Source: Diphasiastrum complanatum (lineage: Eukaryota; Streptophyta; Lycopodiopsida; Lycopodiales; Lycopodiaceae). From it: a stretch of DNA of 64,000 nucleotides. Shown here one piece after another: positions 33,661 through 45,450 of the stretch (position 1 is the first letter of the stretch; each line of letters starts with the position of its first letter). A model generated the notes under the pieces. That model had not been told where the DNA came from. It searched no databases and saw nothing but the letters and a program-made list of their open reading frames with translations. The DNA is taken from contig CM055111.1 in NCBI GenBank assembly GCA_029204225.1, forward strand, positions 25,860,761 to 25,924,760, given 5' to 3'. The translations under genes and the position numbers were made by a program.

Positions 33661-34763
33661 AGGCTCCGGTTCCATCAAATTGGCAGGAGGAGCGGGGTGC
33701 TTTGGTGGGGTAGGTAAGGCTAACTGTTCCAGATATCCAAGAGCAAATTGTCGAGGTCTAGCTACTGGATTTCCTCCATAATGTGGTTCTCGATATCCCA
33801 TCTGGGCATACTGTTGCTGAATTATCTGAGGATTGAAGTTGCAAAAAGCAGTCTCATGATTAGGCGAATTACACAAATGGCATATACTGATTTCCATTCA
33901 TTTTTTCAATTGAGAACACTCATTCACTGTGTGAACTTATGTAGAAATAGAACACCAAACATTTCCCCTGGTAGGAAAAGTCTTTGCAAACTTCTCAGGT
34001 TCCTTGTTCGCTTGTCCATGAAAATATTCCAATGCTTTGATCTTCTCATCAAATTGCTTCTGCAACTTTTCCATCTGTTTCTGCTGGTTCTTCTCGAGTT
34101 TCTCAAATTCATTGAGCATCATTTCTGCAATAACGTTGACATTCGTTGATGCAATAGTGGTGGATGTTGTAGTGGTCTGCCATGTTGTATAAGACAACAT
34201 ACTGATATTCGACTCATCATCTGAATTCTCATCCTCCTCTTGAATTGCATCATCCATAACATTTTGTAAAAGTGCGTACTTATTATGGCATTTCAGCTCA
34301 CGTCTGATCCTTTTAGGTACACTTGACAAAAATCACATAATCATGGCATTTTCGTTAATCAGCTCAGGTTCGCACTCAAATGTGAGACGTTTTATCCGTT
34401 CAATGTAATCTCAAACCATTTCTCGCTTTCCCATTTTAATTTTACTTAAAAGTAGGAAAGGGTCTTCCCTAAACATCTGAGGTTTGAACCGTGTGATAAG
34501 GGCTCTTTTAACAGTCTCCCAATCTGTACGCTCAGTTTCATCTTGATTATAGTACAATCTTGTGCTACGCTTGTTAAGGCCATAGGAAAAAGCTTAAGTT
34601 TATCCTGAAATTTTTTTTTATCATAGACTTCACAAGATTCAAAATAGATTTGAAGAAATATAACTGGATCTGTTAATCCATTGTATTTGGGTAGATCCAA
34701 ACGAGGTGTTGTTTCAACAATAATTGGATTGAGTTCCTGAGGAGCAGCTCCAGGGGCAGCCAT
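33640..34763 (-). pseudogene. Gypsy Gag with CCHC knuckle, frameshifted
   Basis: ATG at 34763 (MAAPGAAPQELNPIIVETTP). The retrotrans_gag core begins RLDLPKYNGLTDPVIFLQIY and continues after a frameshift near 34530. 33937-34329 gives SSVPKRIRRELKCHNKYALL, an acidic stretch, and a coiled coil (NEFEKLEKNQQKQMEKLQKQ). The knuckle CHLCNSPNHETAFC (CX2CX4HX4C) follows at about 33845-33890, then a Pro/Tyr-rich tail. Organisation parallels Gag of elements A and B, but sequence similarity is limited. Confidence 0.85.
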
Positions 34764-35982
34764 TTTCACAGATTAAATCAAGCAGACAATGAGATTGGAT
34801 CTAGATTTTCAATCAAAACTATTTCAGATTAGATCTGCTAGATCTCTTCCACTTGACAAGAATCAAATTCCTATATCGTGAAAAAGATTTTGAAATTCAT
34901 CCAATCAATACTTCTCAAAAATGAAAGATTTTCAGAATCAAAATAAGACTGTGTCAGATTTGATCCAAAATTTGACAGGAATTTGATCTAGAAAATTAGA
35001 ACTTAAAAATAGAACTGACGAAGGTTTCCTAGGCAAAGACTCACTCGGCAAAGGTTCATCAGTGCTATTTTTGATAAAAAAAAAACTCTCTGATCAGGTT
35101 TTTCTGACAATTTCTATGAAAATAAACTTCGCCGAACTCTCAGACTAGGAATCTAACATAGATAAAACTAGGGTAAAATCAGCGAACGTTTTTGGCACAC
35201 AAAAACACAGTTTCTATAGTTTGACGAGGGTAAAAAAAAAGATTTTCTATGATCTGGATAGGATGAATGTTTGTTGAACTCAAAAATAGTATTTTACTAT
35301 AAATAGAATGATCTTGAAACTCGGCGAAGGTTCTGGCGAAAAATCAAGAGTAATATTGGTATTTTTGCAAAAAAAAGAGATTTTTTGGCAAAAATATGAC
35401 AATATGACAACTGATCCTCTGATAAACCTTCTATTTTTGGTATTATTCTTTGCCGACTTGGCAGTAGATAGATTTGCATCATACTTATGCACAATAAATC
35501 GGACGAAAGTTCTTTTTCTGTATTGTTAGAGTTTTGGTGATTTTTTGGTATTTTTTAATGTTTTTTCTGATGTTTCTGGAAATCTGCTAGGAAGGATTGT
35601 TCACCCTTCAAACTGAAGGTTCTATGATCAAAACTGAAGGTGTCTGCAATTCGGCGAACATTTTTTTAAAAAGGGCAAAAAAATTATCAGTTTTGATGGT
35701 GATTTTGGCCTCCTTTTGACCAAAATTTGGTAGATTTGACCGATTTTTGTTGTTTTTTTTTTTATATTTTCAAATCCAAATGGATCTTAAGATTGGTGAT
35801 CTAAATAACTTTCAATGTTCCACAATCAGGTTAGATTTCAAACAAGCAAATCCACTCAAATCAAGCAAAATCACTCCCAAACTAATCCTAAATGCAGATT
35901 TAACGCTATTCATGCCACGACAAGATGTCTAATGCAAGCTAACCATCCAACAAACATGCTGCAAACTGAAAATTTGGTGAGC
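34764..35982 (-). other. Gypsy leader (untranslated) with GCGAAGGTT repeats
   Basis: 1.2 kb between gag start and primer site. No ORF with a domain. Variants of (A/G)CGAAGGTT occur near 35018, 35175, 35325 and 35610-35660. Confidence 0.6.
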
Positions 35983-36000
35983 TCCCCGACAACGGCGCCA
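35983..36000 (-). promoter_or_regulatory. Primer-binding site, tRNA-Asp type
   Basis: The minus strand reads TGGCGCCGTTGTCGGGGA four bases inside the 5' LTR. It is complementary to the 3' end of plant tRNA-Asp (with CCA), with one mismatch from the common TGGCGCCGTTGCCGGGGA. Confidence 0.9.
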
Positions 36001-36004
36001 AAAT

Positions 36005-36750
36005 TGTAGTGGGATTTTCTTTCCTTGCCTATCCTCAACCCAAGATCTAATCAATCTAGCATTGAGGAGATGAAGTTAGTTGTCACGCATAGATTCATTC
36101 CAATGAGAGCAATAATATAGTTCATATTTTAGCATGAATGGAAGATCCAAATCTAACTCTAACATCCCTTAACCCTAAGCATTAACACTACATCCACTAA
36201 TACTAGATCCACAATGAAGATAGCTTACTCTTTCTCTCTCTCCCTTTCTCCCTCATAAAAAGTATAAAAACATGCAATCCCAATAACAATCAGATCCAAC
36301 ATTTACCAAACTCAATAAAAGCATGAGAGATAGAAGAAAAATTATAGAGAGCAAGGACATTCATAAATCCATTTCACAAGAGAACCAATCTGCTTTATTA
36401 AAATGAAGAAATGAGCATGTGTAGGAACTCGAGTTGGTCCTTTTTTATAGTAGAGAGGAGGACCTTGCCCTCTGAATCCTATTGGTTCATTTATGCCTCC
36501 CTAATTATTCAAACTTAAAAAAGAGTGGAAACCATCCAAATTGGAGGAAAACCCAACTTTATTCACTAACTTGACATTTTGGCCCTGCGACATTAAAAGT
36601 CCCGCAAAAAGGCCTAAAGTCCTTTTATTGACTTGTAACTAATCAATAACTATGTGATCATCGGGTTGGACTTTCACACACAGGGTGCTAGATCTCTCTC
36701 ACTTGTTAACTAGGGTTAGGGTTGCCTTGGGATCCACAAACCCTCCAACA
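36005..36750 (-). repeat. 5' LTR of the Gypsy element
   Basis: 746 bp, TG...CA, direct copy of 28084-28830. Followed by the right GATCT duplication at 36751-36755. Confidence 0.95.
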
Positions 36751-36755
36751 GATCT

Positions 36756-37026
36756 ACTGACGGGTCTAAACCTACATGCACAGATTCAGATTTGCATGTC
36801 TACATGTGCAAAATGTTGTAGTATAATCATTCAGCCTGTTAGAGGATGTCTGTAGGGTCTCGACACTTTGTTGTTTATGATTGGGTTCCTTGTGTTGAGC
36901 TGGTTTCTGGTCTGGCTTTGATTGCTTCGGGCCTTTCTTCTTCTTCTGTTTTGTCATGCTCTTGTTGGTGTACAAGGTGTGAGAATCAGCTAAGGAACTC
37001 GAGGCTTCGTTCTTTCGCGTGTCTTC
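36756..37026. other. Flank of Gypsy insertion
   Basis: No gene recognised. A lysine/glutamine-rich minus-strand frame (36772-36975) overlaps. It leads directly into Copia gag sequence. Confidence 0.35.
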
Positions 37027-37579
37027 CTACAACAACATAGTAATGACTCTCGAAAGAGTCAATTCTGGATGAGTCGTGATGATCATCACCCAACTATCGT
37101 AAGAACTTGGCAAGCTTGTAGGCAGTTGCATCACTGCGTCTTGATCGTCTATGATAGATCTGATAGTGGCCATTTGTCTTAGCAAGTTTTTGAATTGATT
37201 AATGTGATTCTGTAGAGAATCACCATTCGTCATCTTGAGGGAGTAGAATTTCTTCCTAAGATGTAGCTTGGAAGCTATATTTCGCACTTCGTATAGTGTG
37301 CTCAAGATGTCCCAGACCTTCTTTCAATGTCTGAGCCTCAAATACATGGCCGATCTGGGTATCCGTGATGTTGAGGATGATCAACGCAAAAGCTTTTCCA
37401 TCCTTCAACTTCCATCTGGCGATTGCCGTGTCATCCGCTTCAGGTTTCCCTTCTGCACCTGTAACAACGTCGTACAATTCTTTTGCCATTAGTACAATTT
37501 TCATCTTAAATTTCCACATATGGTAATTGGCTCCATCAAGCTTGTCCGTGATAGGACTGACTTTCCCTTGGGAATCCAT
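37027..37579 (-). pseudogene. Copia Gag (UBN2), frameshifted
   Basis: ATG at 37579 (MDSQGKVSPITDKLDGANYH), then MWKFKMKIVLMAKELYDVVT: the N-terminal signature of plant Copia Gag. A frameshift near 37305 separates it from LHLRKKFYSLKMTNGDSLQN, INQFKNLLRQMATIRSIIDD and LPSSYDSWVMII. The piece ends without a zinc knuckle. The gag at 61.2-61.87 kb is a relative with the same motif order (DNYHLWKFKMKV...). Confidence 0.85.
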
Positions 37580-39726
37580 GTGGAAGCATTAGTCTAAGTG
37601 ATAGGAGAAAATATCAGTGACTTAAGTATGTAAATCTGATATTTATAGAACAAGAAAACAACTACTCTATCAGCTAGTAGAGTCTTGTACTGTGGAAGGT
37701 GGCGGTGGTGACAACGGTAGATGGTGTGGGCGATAGGCATGAGAATGGATGCAGATGTTGTGGCAAGAGGGCTGGTTGAAGAAGGAGACTGATTTCCCAA
37801 TGCTTGTACTTCCATCTTCTGAAGGATCTTCATCGTGACTGGGGTACTTCTTCTGATTGAGTCGCTTTGGATTGCCCATCTATCTTCTTAGCCTTGTCGT
37901 TGTCGTCTTTGGTTTCGTGACCTTGGCTGTCAATCTGCTAATGTTGTTGTTGGCAATGTAACTGCTCCTAGTGGATCCAAGTATATCCACTCTCTCTCTC
38001 CCCCCCCAAAAAAAAAAAACTATTGGTGGGGATGGCGACTGGACTGAAGATTGAACAATTTTTAACTAAATTTGTTTCTATCTTGCTGTAGTTATCTTGA
38101 AAACTAATATGGTAGCACTTGTCAAACAAAAAGTCATTCATCAACATTGATAATACACCTTGAGGAGTGCAATCTTGCACTGTGTGGTAGAGTAAAAAAC
38201 TCTGATATGCCCTTGTCAAAAACAAGGCAGTATTTGTGACACTAAAGCCACCATCTTTGATAGCAGATGTTGTAAGATATAACTTGAAATGCATGGAAAG
38301 AGAAGATACTATTTTCGTAGTACTTCTCTGTTGAGAAGATTCATTAAAATGAATTTCTATATAGATTTTCCATTCCCATAGTTGGTGAGTATATCCATTG
38401 TAAGGCCTTGGGAGTCATCTTTGAATGTGGAAGACCTCACCGTATTCGTAATGGATTTGGCGGGCATGTAGGATCTTGTTGGGTTGTCTTGGGCAGTCTT
38501 TGAAACTGCGTTTTCTAACACAGTTGGGACACTCGGCATGGTACTTGGTCTTGACTGGACAATCAACCATGAATTGGCCAGATGAAACATATGTTGTTCA
38601 TTGGCCCTTGTGTTATCGCATAGTCATCTTGTATGGCTAGTACATTTGGATTTTCTGAATAGTTTTCAGAATAAAGTGGGATGGTTGTTCTTCATATCGT
38701 TGGATGACATGTGCTTAAATAGGCTAATATGAAGGGCAAGCATCCACAGGATGTGTAGCCCAACAGTGTGGACACCAGATGGGTGTTTGTCTATTAGGTG
38801 CCTAAGTAGTGTGTGGTTGACCAGGCATACTACGTTGGATAGACATCAAGGTATTTCAAAACTCATTGGTGAGTTGTTCCATCTATAGTTGATGTTGCTG
38901 ATTAAGCAACTCCAGTTGTGATTTCCAAAGCTGATCTCAAGTATCCTCGATCGGCTTCGATTCCTGGATAGCAGCACGACATGTTGTCCGTTCCCTAGGT
39001 TCGTCAACATCTGATCCTTCATCTTCTTCCCGTATGGCATCAGATATAGCTAACTTGAGACTCGTATATTCATCGTTGGATTTAAACTCGTGTCTGATTC
39101 ATCTTGGAAGTCCGACTAAAAACCAGATGATGAGCATCTGTTCTCGGTGGGTGGTTCTTGTACTTGACTCTTTAAGTGCTTGAAACGCTCAATATAGTCT
39201 CGTACGCGTTCATCTTTTGCCATCTTGATGTTACTCAATTTGACAAAAGGACTCTCTATCAAACGAAAAGGACTCTTTCAATGCAGACCAATCAGGCTTA
39301 TTGTCACGATCGAGGTTAAAAAACCAGTCATGTGCTTTATCGATCATGGTCATGGAAAACAATTGAACCATAGCGTCGTTGGATGTTTCATCGTAAACGT
39401 CGCACGCATTTTCAAAGATTTGCAAGAATCTTTGAGGGTCCGAACTACCGTCAAATTTGAGTAGATCAAACTTGGGTTCTCTTTTCAATATGAGCTCCGT
39501 AAGTAGTAAAAGCTCCACTCAGGTGTGTTTTGGCCTGTGAGGACTCAACACCGTGAAAATGGGCTCGGTCTCTATCAGATTCTCCTCTTTCGAATGGATT
39601 TGTGGATGGCTCGTGGATTTGTGACTGCATTCGGTAGAACCTATGACATTTGATTTGTTCAGTTGTTGGACACACCATGTTGGGTGGATAGTCGTCGGTG
39701 ACATCGAGATCATAATGGTGTTCCAT
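37580..39726 (-). pseudogene. Gypsy element B: Gag and downstream segment
   Basis: Homologous, segment by segment, to element A. ATG at 39726, then TTEQIKCHRFYRMQSQIHEP. The retrotrans_gag core lies at 39231-39518 (KFDLLKFDGSSDPQRFLQIF, then DKAHDWFFNLDRDNKPDWSA). Decayed copies of the Cys-rich motifs lie near 38480-38780, and the GNPKRLNQKKYPSHDED segment near 37830-37879. It is more frameshifted than A. The left end near 37.6-37.7 kb abuts the Copia gag start, so the rest of B is missing. No pol. Confidence 0.75.
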
Positions 39727-41280
39727 TGGGTAAGATCGTATTTTTTTGTGTTTTGTATGTTTGTTGTTGTTTTTTGGGTTTTGGATTTTGGATTTTTTTT
39801 TTCTTTAAGTTGGATGTTTGGTCGGAAAGAGCTTGGATCGGAAAACTGGTTTGGTAAGAACTGGAGTTGGGGTCGAAAAATGGAGATGATCAGAAAATGG
39901 TGTATCAAAAAATGGATGGTATCGAAAAACTGTTGTATTGAAAAAATGATAGATCAAAAATTGGTGTATTGAAAAATGGAGTATCGAAAAATTGTGGTAT
40001 CAAAAAAATGAGTATCAAAAAAGTGTGGTATCAAAAAATTGTGGTATCAAAAAACAAGGTATTGAAAATGGAGTATTGAGAAAGTGTGGTATCGAAAATG
40101 GAGTATCGAATTTTTTTTTTGAAAAATGGAGTACTGAAAAACTGTGGTATCAAAAAACGAGGTATCGAAAATTTGATGTGGGTTGAAAAAATGGATGGTA
40201 TCGAAAACGAATGGTATAAAAACTTATTTGGATCGAAAAAAATGAGGTGTGGAAAAATGGGTGGATCAAAAAAATGGGTGACTCAAAAAATTGACAACTC
40301 GAAAAACTAATAACTCAAAAAATGGGTGACTCAAAAAATTGGTAGCTCGAAAGACTAATGACTCGAAAATGATGACTCAAAAATCGGAGTATCGAAAAAA
40401 AAATGGATGGTATCAAAAAATGGTGTATCAAAAAATTGGATGGATAAAAAAAATGTGGTATCGAAAATGGACGGATCGAAAAAATTTTAATGGGTCGAAA
40501 ATCTCAAAGGATCGAAAATTTAGTAAAGGTTTGAAAAATAAAGTCGGTCCGGTCAAGATGTTAGTGAGGTCATCGGTCAAGTTCTCAAAGAGGGTCATCG
40601 GTCGAGATGAGATGGAGGGTGGTCCGGTCGAGATGGGATGGAGGGTGGTCCGGTCGAGATGGAAGGTAGGCCGTTCGATCAAGATGGTAAGTGGGAGTTT
40701 ATTTGGTTGAGATTTGAAGGAGGGTTGTCGGTTGAAAAAAAAAAGTTTGTTTTGGTTTTTTACAAAGGGTCCTAAAATTAATGAAGTGTCAAAAAATTAA
40801 CGAAGTGTTGAAAAATTAATGAAGTATCGAAAACTTAATATTTTAAAATATGAGCAATGGCACTATTTTGCACCTTTTAAGGTCGTGTGTGTTATGTTGT
40901 GGTAACGGTGATCGGTTGAATGTGTGTGATAGTTGATTAATCAAATGCCTATCACTAGGCTGTCACTAAGTGATCAGTTTGTTTTGTTGTTTGGTTGGAG
41001 GGATGGTGGGTTTAAAAATTTCAGGTTTCAATGGTTCTTGACATGTTTATGATGGTCTATGAGCTGAGTTTAAGTTGACAGGTAGAAATATGCAAGAAGT
41101 AGAAAATTGAAAAATTGAAACAGAAACAAAGCATCCAAGAATATGATAGATGGTAGATCAAATGGAAGTGAATGTGTAGTAACAAATACCGGGCAAAATG
41201 GAACTCAAATTCATGAAATCATGAGTTTTGTTGTTTTCTTCATTTTCTTGAAACTGTTCAAGAAAATGTCAAATTCAAAA
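39727..41280 (-). repeat. Leader of element B with GGTATCGAAAAATGGA minisatellite
   Basis: From about 39830 to 40540 the sequence is a string of GGTATC(G/A)AAAAA(A)TG(G/T) units of 14-22 bp with many variants (…TGGTATCAAAAAATTGTGGTATC…). It turns into a GGTCGAGATGG(G)ATGGAGGGT block at 40560-40735. Element A has the latter but not the former. 40740-41280 has no recognised content. Confidence 0.8.
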
Positions 41281-42271
41281 AAGCTAATCTACTTGCAAAA
41301 CCAGAAACTACTCTAAACATGATTGAAAAACAGAACCAAAAAATGAAAAACCTAACTGAACAACATTTTAGAAAGCTCAAGGATCAAGAAACACACATTT
41401 CTTGATTCTTGAACTGCCAAGAACATCAATGAATGGACTGTCATAGAATTTGTAAGATTTACACCACAAATCCAGCCAAGATGATTTACCACAATGTTGT
41501 TGCCTACATTAATCCACAAAAAAACATGAAATCTAATCCACAACTACAATCCACAACCACACACAAAGGAGATGGAGGGGCAAGATCATTAATGCATCAT
41601 TCAAGAAACAAGAATGATCAAGGAGCTCAAAAATACATCAAAACTAATGGAGGATATTCTCATTTTAGCATGGAGTAGATACATTTACAAAAGCTTCCCT
41701 TCTACAAAGGGGAGGTCTCTTAAATAAGCAAGATAGCTCCTCAGGTGACATCCTAGTGGCATCTTCGACCAAGGTATAGTCACTTGCTTGTCCTTATCCA
41801 AGGGGACATACCCTTAATCCTAAGGGTAACTTGTCATTTAGCCCCCAACACTAAATGTACCAATAGGGTTCTGAAGTAATGCTAGTTACATAGGTATGTA
41901 ACATTCCTTTCCCCCAGTATAAAGGCTCGACATAGCACAAATATGTTAAAAAGAGTGGTGTACGAATTATGCTTTCCACTAGATGTCACCATCAAAAGGT
42001 GGCTCACTCTACCTTTTTAAGAGGGACCTACTTGCATTTGTTACTTTGCCTACAAATACTAGTTCCCACATGGTCATTCCATCTTTCGGGATTCACCATG
42101 AGGCTTACATAGTTTCTACTTGACAATATAAACTAGTATTCCTCAGCTCTCATACTCGGCTCTCAGTCTTCGTTCATCTCATCTTCTTAGAGACCTCCTC
42201 AGTGTAAGGTGAGAGGTGCTCTTGGGTAGTTCTGGCCGAGTATCTTGGGGATTTGTCAGAATTAACCAGCA
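41280..42271 (-). repeat. LTR of element B (left end approximate)
   Basis: The minus strand starts TGCTGGTTAATTCTGAC at 42271. Blocks shared with element A LTR include AAGAAACA(C)(A)CATTTCTTGATTC, TCACCATCAAAAGGTGGCTC and TCTCGGC/CTCAGTCTTCGTT. B carries ~110 bp near 41760-41890 that A lacks. Confidence 0.7.
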
Positions 42272-44700
42272 CCCCTTTTTCCCCTCCCCTTATTCATTTT
42301 CACCTTCACCATTCAACATACTAACTCATCGCCATAGATGCACCGGCTCATCACCAGGGATGCATCGGCTCGTTGCCATCGATGCACTAGCTCATCTTCG
42401 TTACCGGACCAGCTCAACAACAATCACACCCATGATGTACCTCCAATCAACAACGCACTAGATCCAAGTGGCTCCATGTAGATCAACATCTAGCAAAGCA
42501 ATAGATTGCTAGCCGAATGACCACTTCACCATCACTCCAACAACAACACCACCAACACCGTTGCAACAACCATTTTGGCACTATGGGACTAGTGCCTAAT
42601 TAGTGTGGGGGGCAAGTTGGCCATTTGCAATACGTGCCCAATGCACGAGACAAATAATATGGAGGGCTCGTACAGCCTCTATTTTGTAAAGTCATGTACT
42701 TAAATAAAAGTTAGACACTAATGGTGCATTAGAACTATGCAAGGTGCAGCTACTGTAAATACGCCTTGAAGCATAACTAGAATAAACAACTAATTTTTGA
42801 TTAAGTGCCTCAAAGCACAGTAGGATATGCTTGATGCTTGCTTTTCTACTATGTATGCTTGATGCCTCTAGATCGCTAGATATACATAGTATTATCTCTT
42901 GTTGTAGATTTACAGGTTTTTAGTGCCAAGCTATAGATTTGCGCTTAAGAAGAACGGTTTCCAAGCTCTTTCATGGCATGTCGCCATTCTCTTCCTTCTC
43001 TCTTGGCTGTAGTCCACAAAAATAGGTGTTAGATCCATATCACATGTCTTAAGCCACCATAGGTAGGATTTCCTTTTTCGTTAAAGCCTTGGAACCCAAA
43101 GGGTTTTGACATTTTGTGAGTAAATTTTTTGCAAGTTTCTTCTACGCATCTAGCACATGGTGTGCTCTTTTTATGCTACTACATGATTGTTTAAAAACAA
43201 GAATTGTGGTTTGATGCATACTTAAAATTTTAACTATCCATCAAATTTTAAATAGGTCCAACAGAAATTACTTTGCTACTCTATAGATATAGGTTTAATT
43301 TTATGCAAAAAAATTGTTCTTGAAGTTGTAAAAGCTAGCATGTCGGCGTGCTAGATTTTTTATTTCAAAAAAATGAAATTGTTTTGAAGAACTTTTTTTT
43401 TGAGCTGATTCAACTAGCATGTCGGTGTGCTAGCCGAGTAAATTATAAAATAGAAAAGTTATTATGACACATTTGAGAACCAAATTTTGAGTAAAAACAT
43501 TATTTCAGAATTTTTTTTTTCAGCCTCCAAACATAGTAAGCCGATGTGCTAAGTAAAACAATTATAAAGAAAAATTTGCAGCCTTTGAAGATAACACACT
43601 GAAATGAGAAAAATATTTTGCAACCTCCAAACAAAGCACGCCTGCATGCCGAGTGAGACCGCCAATTTTTTTTTTTTTCTTTCGGGCTGTCTCGCCTAGC
43701 ATGCGGCGTGCTATCTTTGGAGGCTAAAAATTTAAATTTGATTTTTTTTTTTTTAACTTTGTGGGATTTTAACTTTGTACCAAATCACATTCTTCATAAT
43801 AAACATTGAAGTAGTAGCATAAAAAAAAGTAGTACACCATGTGCTATCTTTTTGTTGAATCATGGTAAGAAAGAAACTCGCAAAACTCACACAAAATTTA
43901 CTCGCAAAATGCCAAGACCTGAACCAAAAGAGGCCAAGAGCATTGAAGGATACATCGCCCACAAACAACTATGAGGCAGTAGGAATAGATTTAGCATAGT
44001 TTCCCTTGAGTTTCTAAGATTCTTCAATAGTTTTAATCCTACGAAAGAGTGTAGCATGGAGGCAGCTGACAAACTGCCGCTCCCTTGTTTGTAGAGACAT
44101 AATTTTGTCTTTAGATCACACCTTCTCCGTAGGATCAATATTCAAACTCCCTATACTACAACTGAGTTGATCCTTCCTTTTACTTGCCCATTGCACTCAA
44201 ACAAGGATGAAATCTGTAGGATAGGTGGCAAAAATAAGGGTAACAAGGAAGAGTTGACAAATTGATGTAGATCGATTCAATCACATGCATACACACCATT
44301 AAGTGCTTTATACACAAGACAAGATGAATTGCTCCACACACCGAATGTATATCACAGTGACTAAAAATGAAGTGTACATAAGTAGTAGCTAAAGGGCTCA
44401 AAAAAAGATTCGTCGAACTGCCTAGAACTTAGAGAGAGAAAGTGACCATAAAAGAAATGGCAAGTAATTGTGAAGAAACGAATTATTATTGCCTTTCTAA
44501 CTCTCTCCCTCAATAATTATCATTTACAAGGCTATAAACAATGAAACTATTCATGGAAAATGCCTCCATGATAGCATAGTTACTTACAATTCAAATTTTT
44601 TAAATATACATTATCATGACATTGCAAGTAAGATAGAAAAGACATATTCTTCAACTTTTTTTTCAATTCAAATTATTGTTTCTATGCCAAGCTACATCAT
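42272..44700. other. Unassigned region with small repeats
   Basis: 42317-42405 has ~24-bp GCATCGGCTCGTTGCCATCGA-like units (CACCGGCTCATCACC...). 43330-43720 has five copies of a near-palindromic TAGCATG-CGGCGTGCTAG motif. 43753-44401 has minus-strand frames without recognised domains. No gene supported. Confidence 0.4.
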
Positions 44701-45450
44701 GTCCTTGCTTAGTGACTTTGTGAATACATCAAGCCAATTGTAAAGTAGTACTACAATAAATCACATCTATGGCTTTTGAACAAAGCTTCTTGAGTATGAC
44801 ATGGTACTTTACCTCTATGTGCTTTGTTCTAGCATGAAATACAAGATTTTTGGGCAATTGTATCCCACTCTGACTATCACAAAAGATAATAGTACCTTTG
44901 GTTTGCCTTATGTCGATTTTCCCAAGCAATTCATGTAGCGAAATTGTCTCTTGTGTTGATGAACATCATGTCTTATACTCAACTTTTGTGGTAGAAAGTG
45001 ATACAATGTGTTGTTTTTTGCTCGACCAGGAGGATCAACCATTGCCAATGTCAAAAGCATAACCAGTAGTTGATTTCCTATCATCTATGCTACCAACCCA
45101 ATCAGCATCCACATAACCTTTCAGCTTAGGTAGATCATATTGTCTTGAATAAACTAGACCAAGCGTAAATGTGCCTTCAACATATCTCACAATGTACTTG
45201 GCTACTATTCTGGAGTTCCATAGGTGATGCTGCCATGAGATTACAACATAATTGATATCTAGTCTAGTGGTGGTGAGGTATATAAAATGCAAAGTAAATA
45301 AGTGATCTACATGCATAGAAGGTAGTTGGCTCAACATTTAACAATAGTCTATTTCAAATTGGATTTTATGTGTCACAACTTGGAAATTCACTTCAAGTGC
45401 AAACTTTCTAAGGAAGGGATCTAGTATATGTCCATCTTATGTTGCATAAT
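44701..45450 (-). pseudogene. Copia RT end and RNase H fragment
   Basis: 45035-45337 carries LFTLHFIYLTTTRLDINYVV and KGYVDADWVGSIDDRKSTTG (start of RNase H). 44729-44929 carries TIIFCDSQSGIQLPKN and FHARTKHIEVKYHVI (end of RNase H). Between them a frameshift removes continuity. Upstream remnants (IDDYYA-like, near 45400-45450) suggest the RT thumb. No LTR was confidently recognised. Confidence 0.8.

Larger units (their letters stand above)
28084..36750 (-). mobile_element. Delimited Gypsy (Ty3) LTR retrotransposon, 8.67 kb, decayed inside
   Basis: Matching LTRs (747 and 746 bp), TG...CA ends (TGTTGGAGGG...CACTACA on the minus strand), a perfect 5-bp target duplication, an 18-nt primer site complementary to tRNA-Asp and a polypurine tract define a single insertion. 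Order on the minus strand: 5' LTR, primer site, 1.2-kb leader, gag, knuckle, RT, [solo LTR replacing RNase H and most of integrase], integrase C-terminus, spacer, extra coiled-coil ORF, second extra ORF, 3' LTR. Extra sense ORFs after integrase plus a tRNA-Asp primer are seen in Athila/Tat-type elements; lineage placement is inference. Confidence 0.92.

Noticed and set aside
39643-40710. Long plus-strand frames rich in Lys, Asn and Trp
   Set aside because: Produced by the GGTATCGAAAAATGG minisatellite read in frame; no domain.
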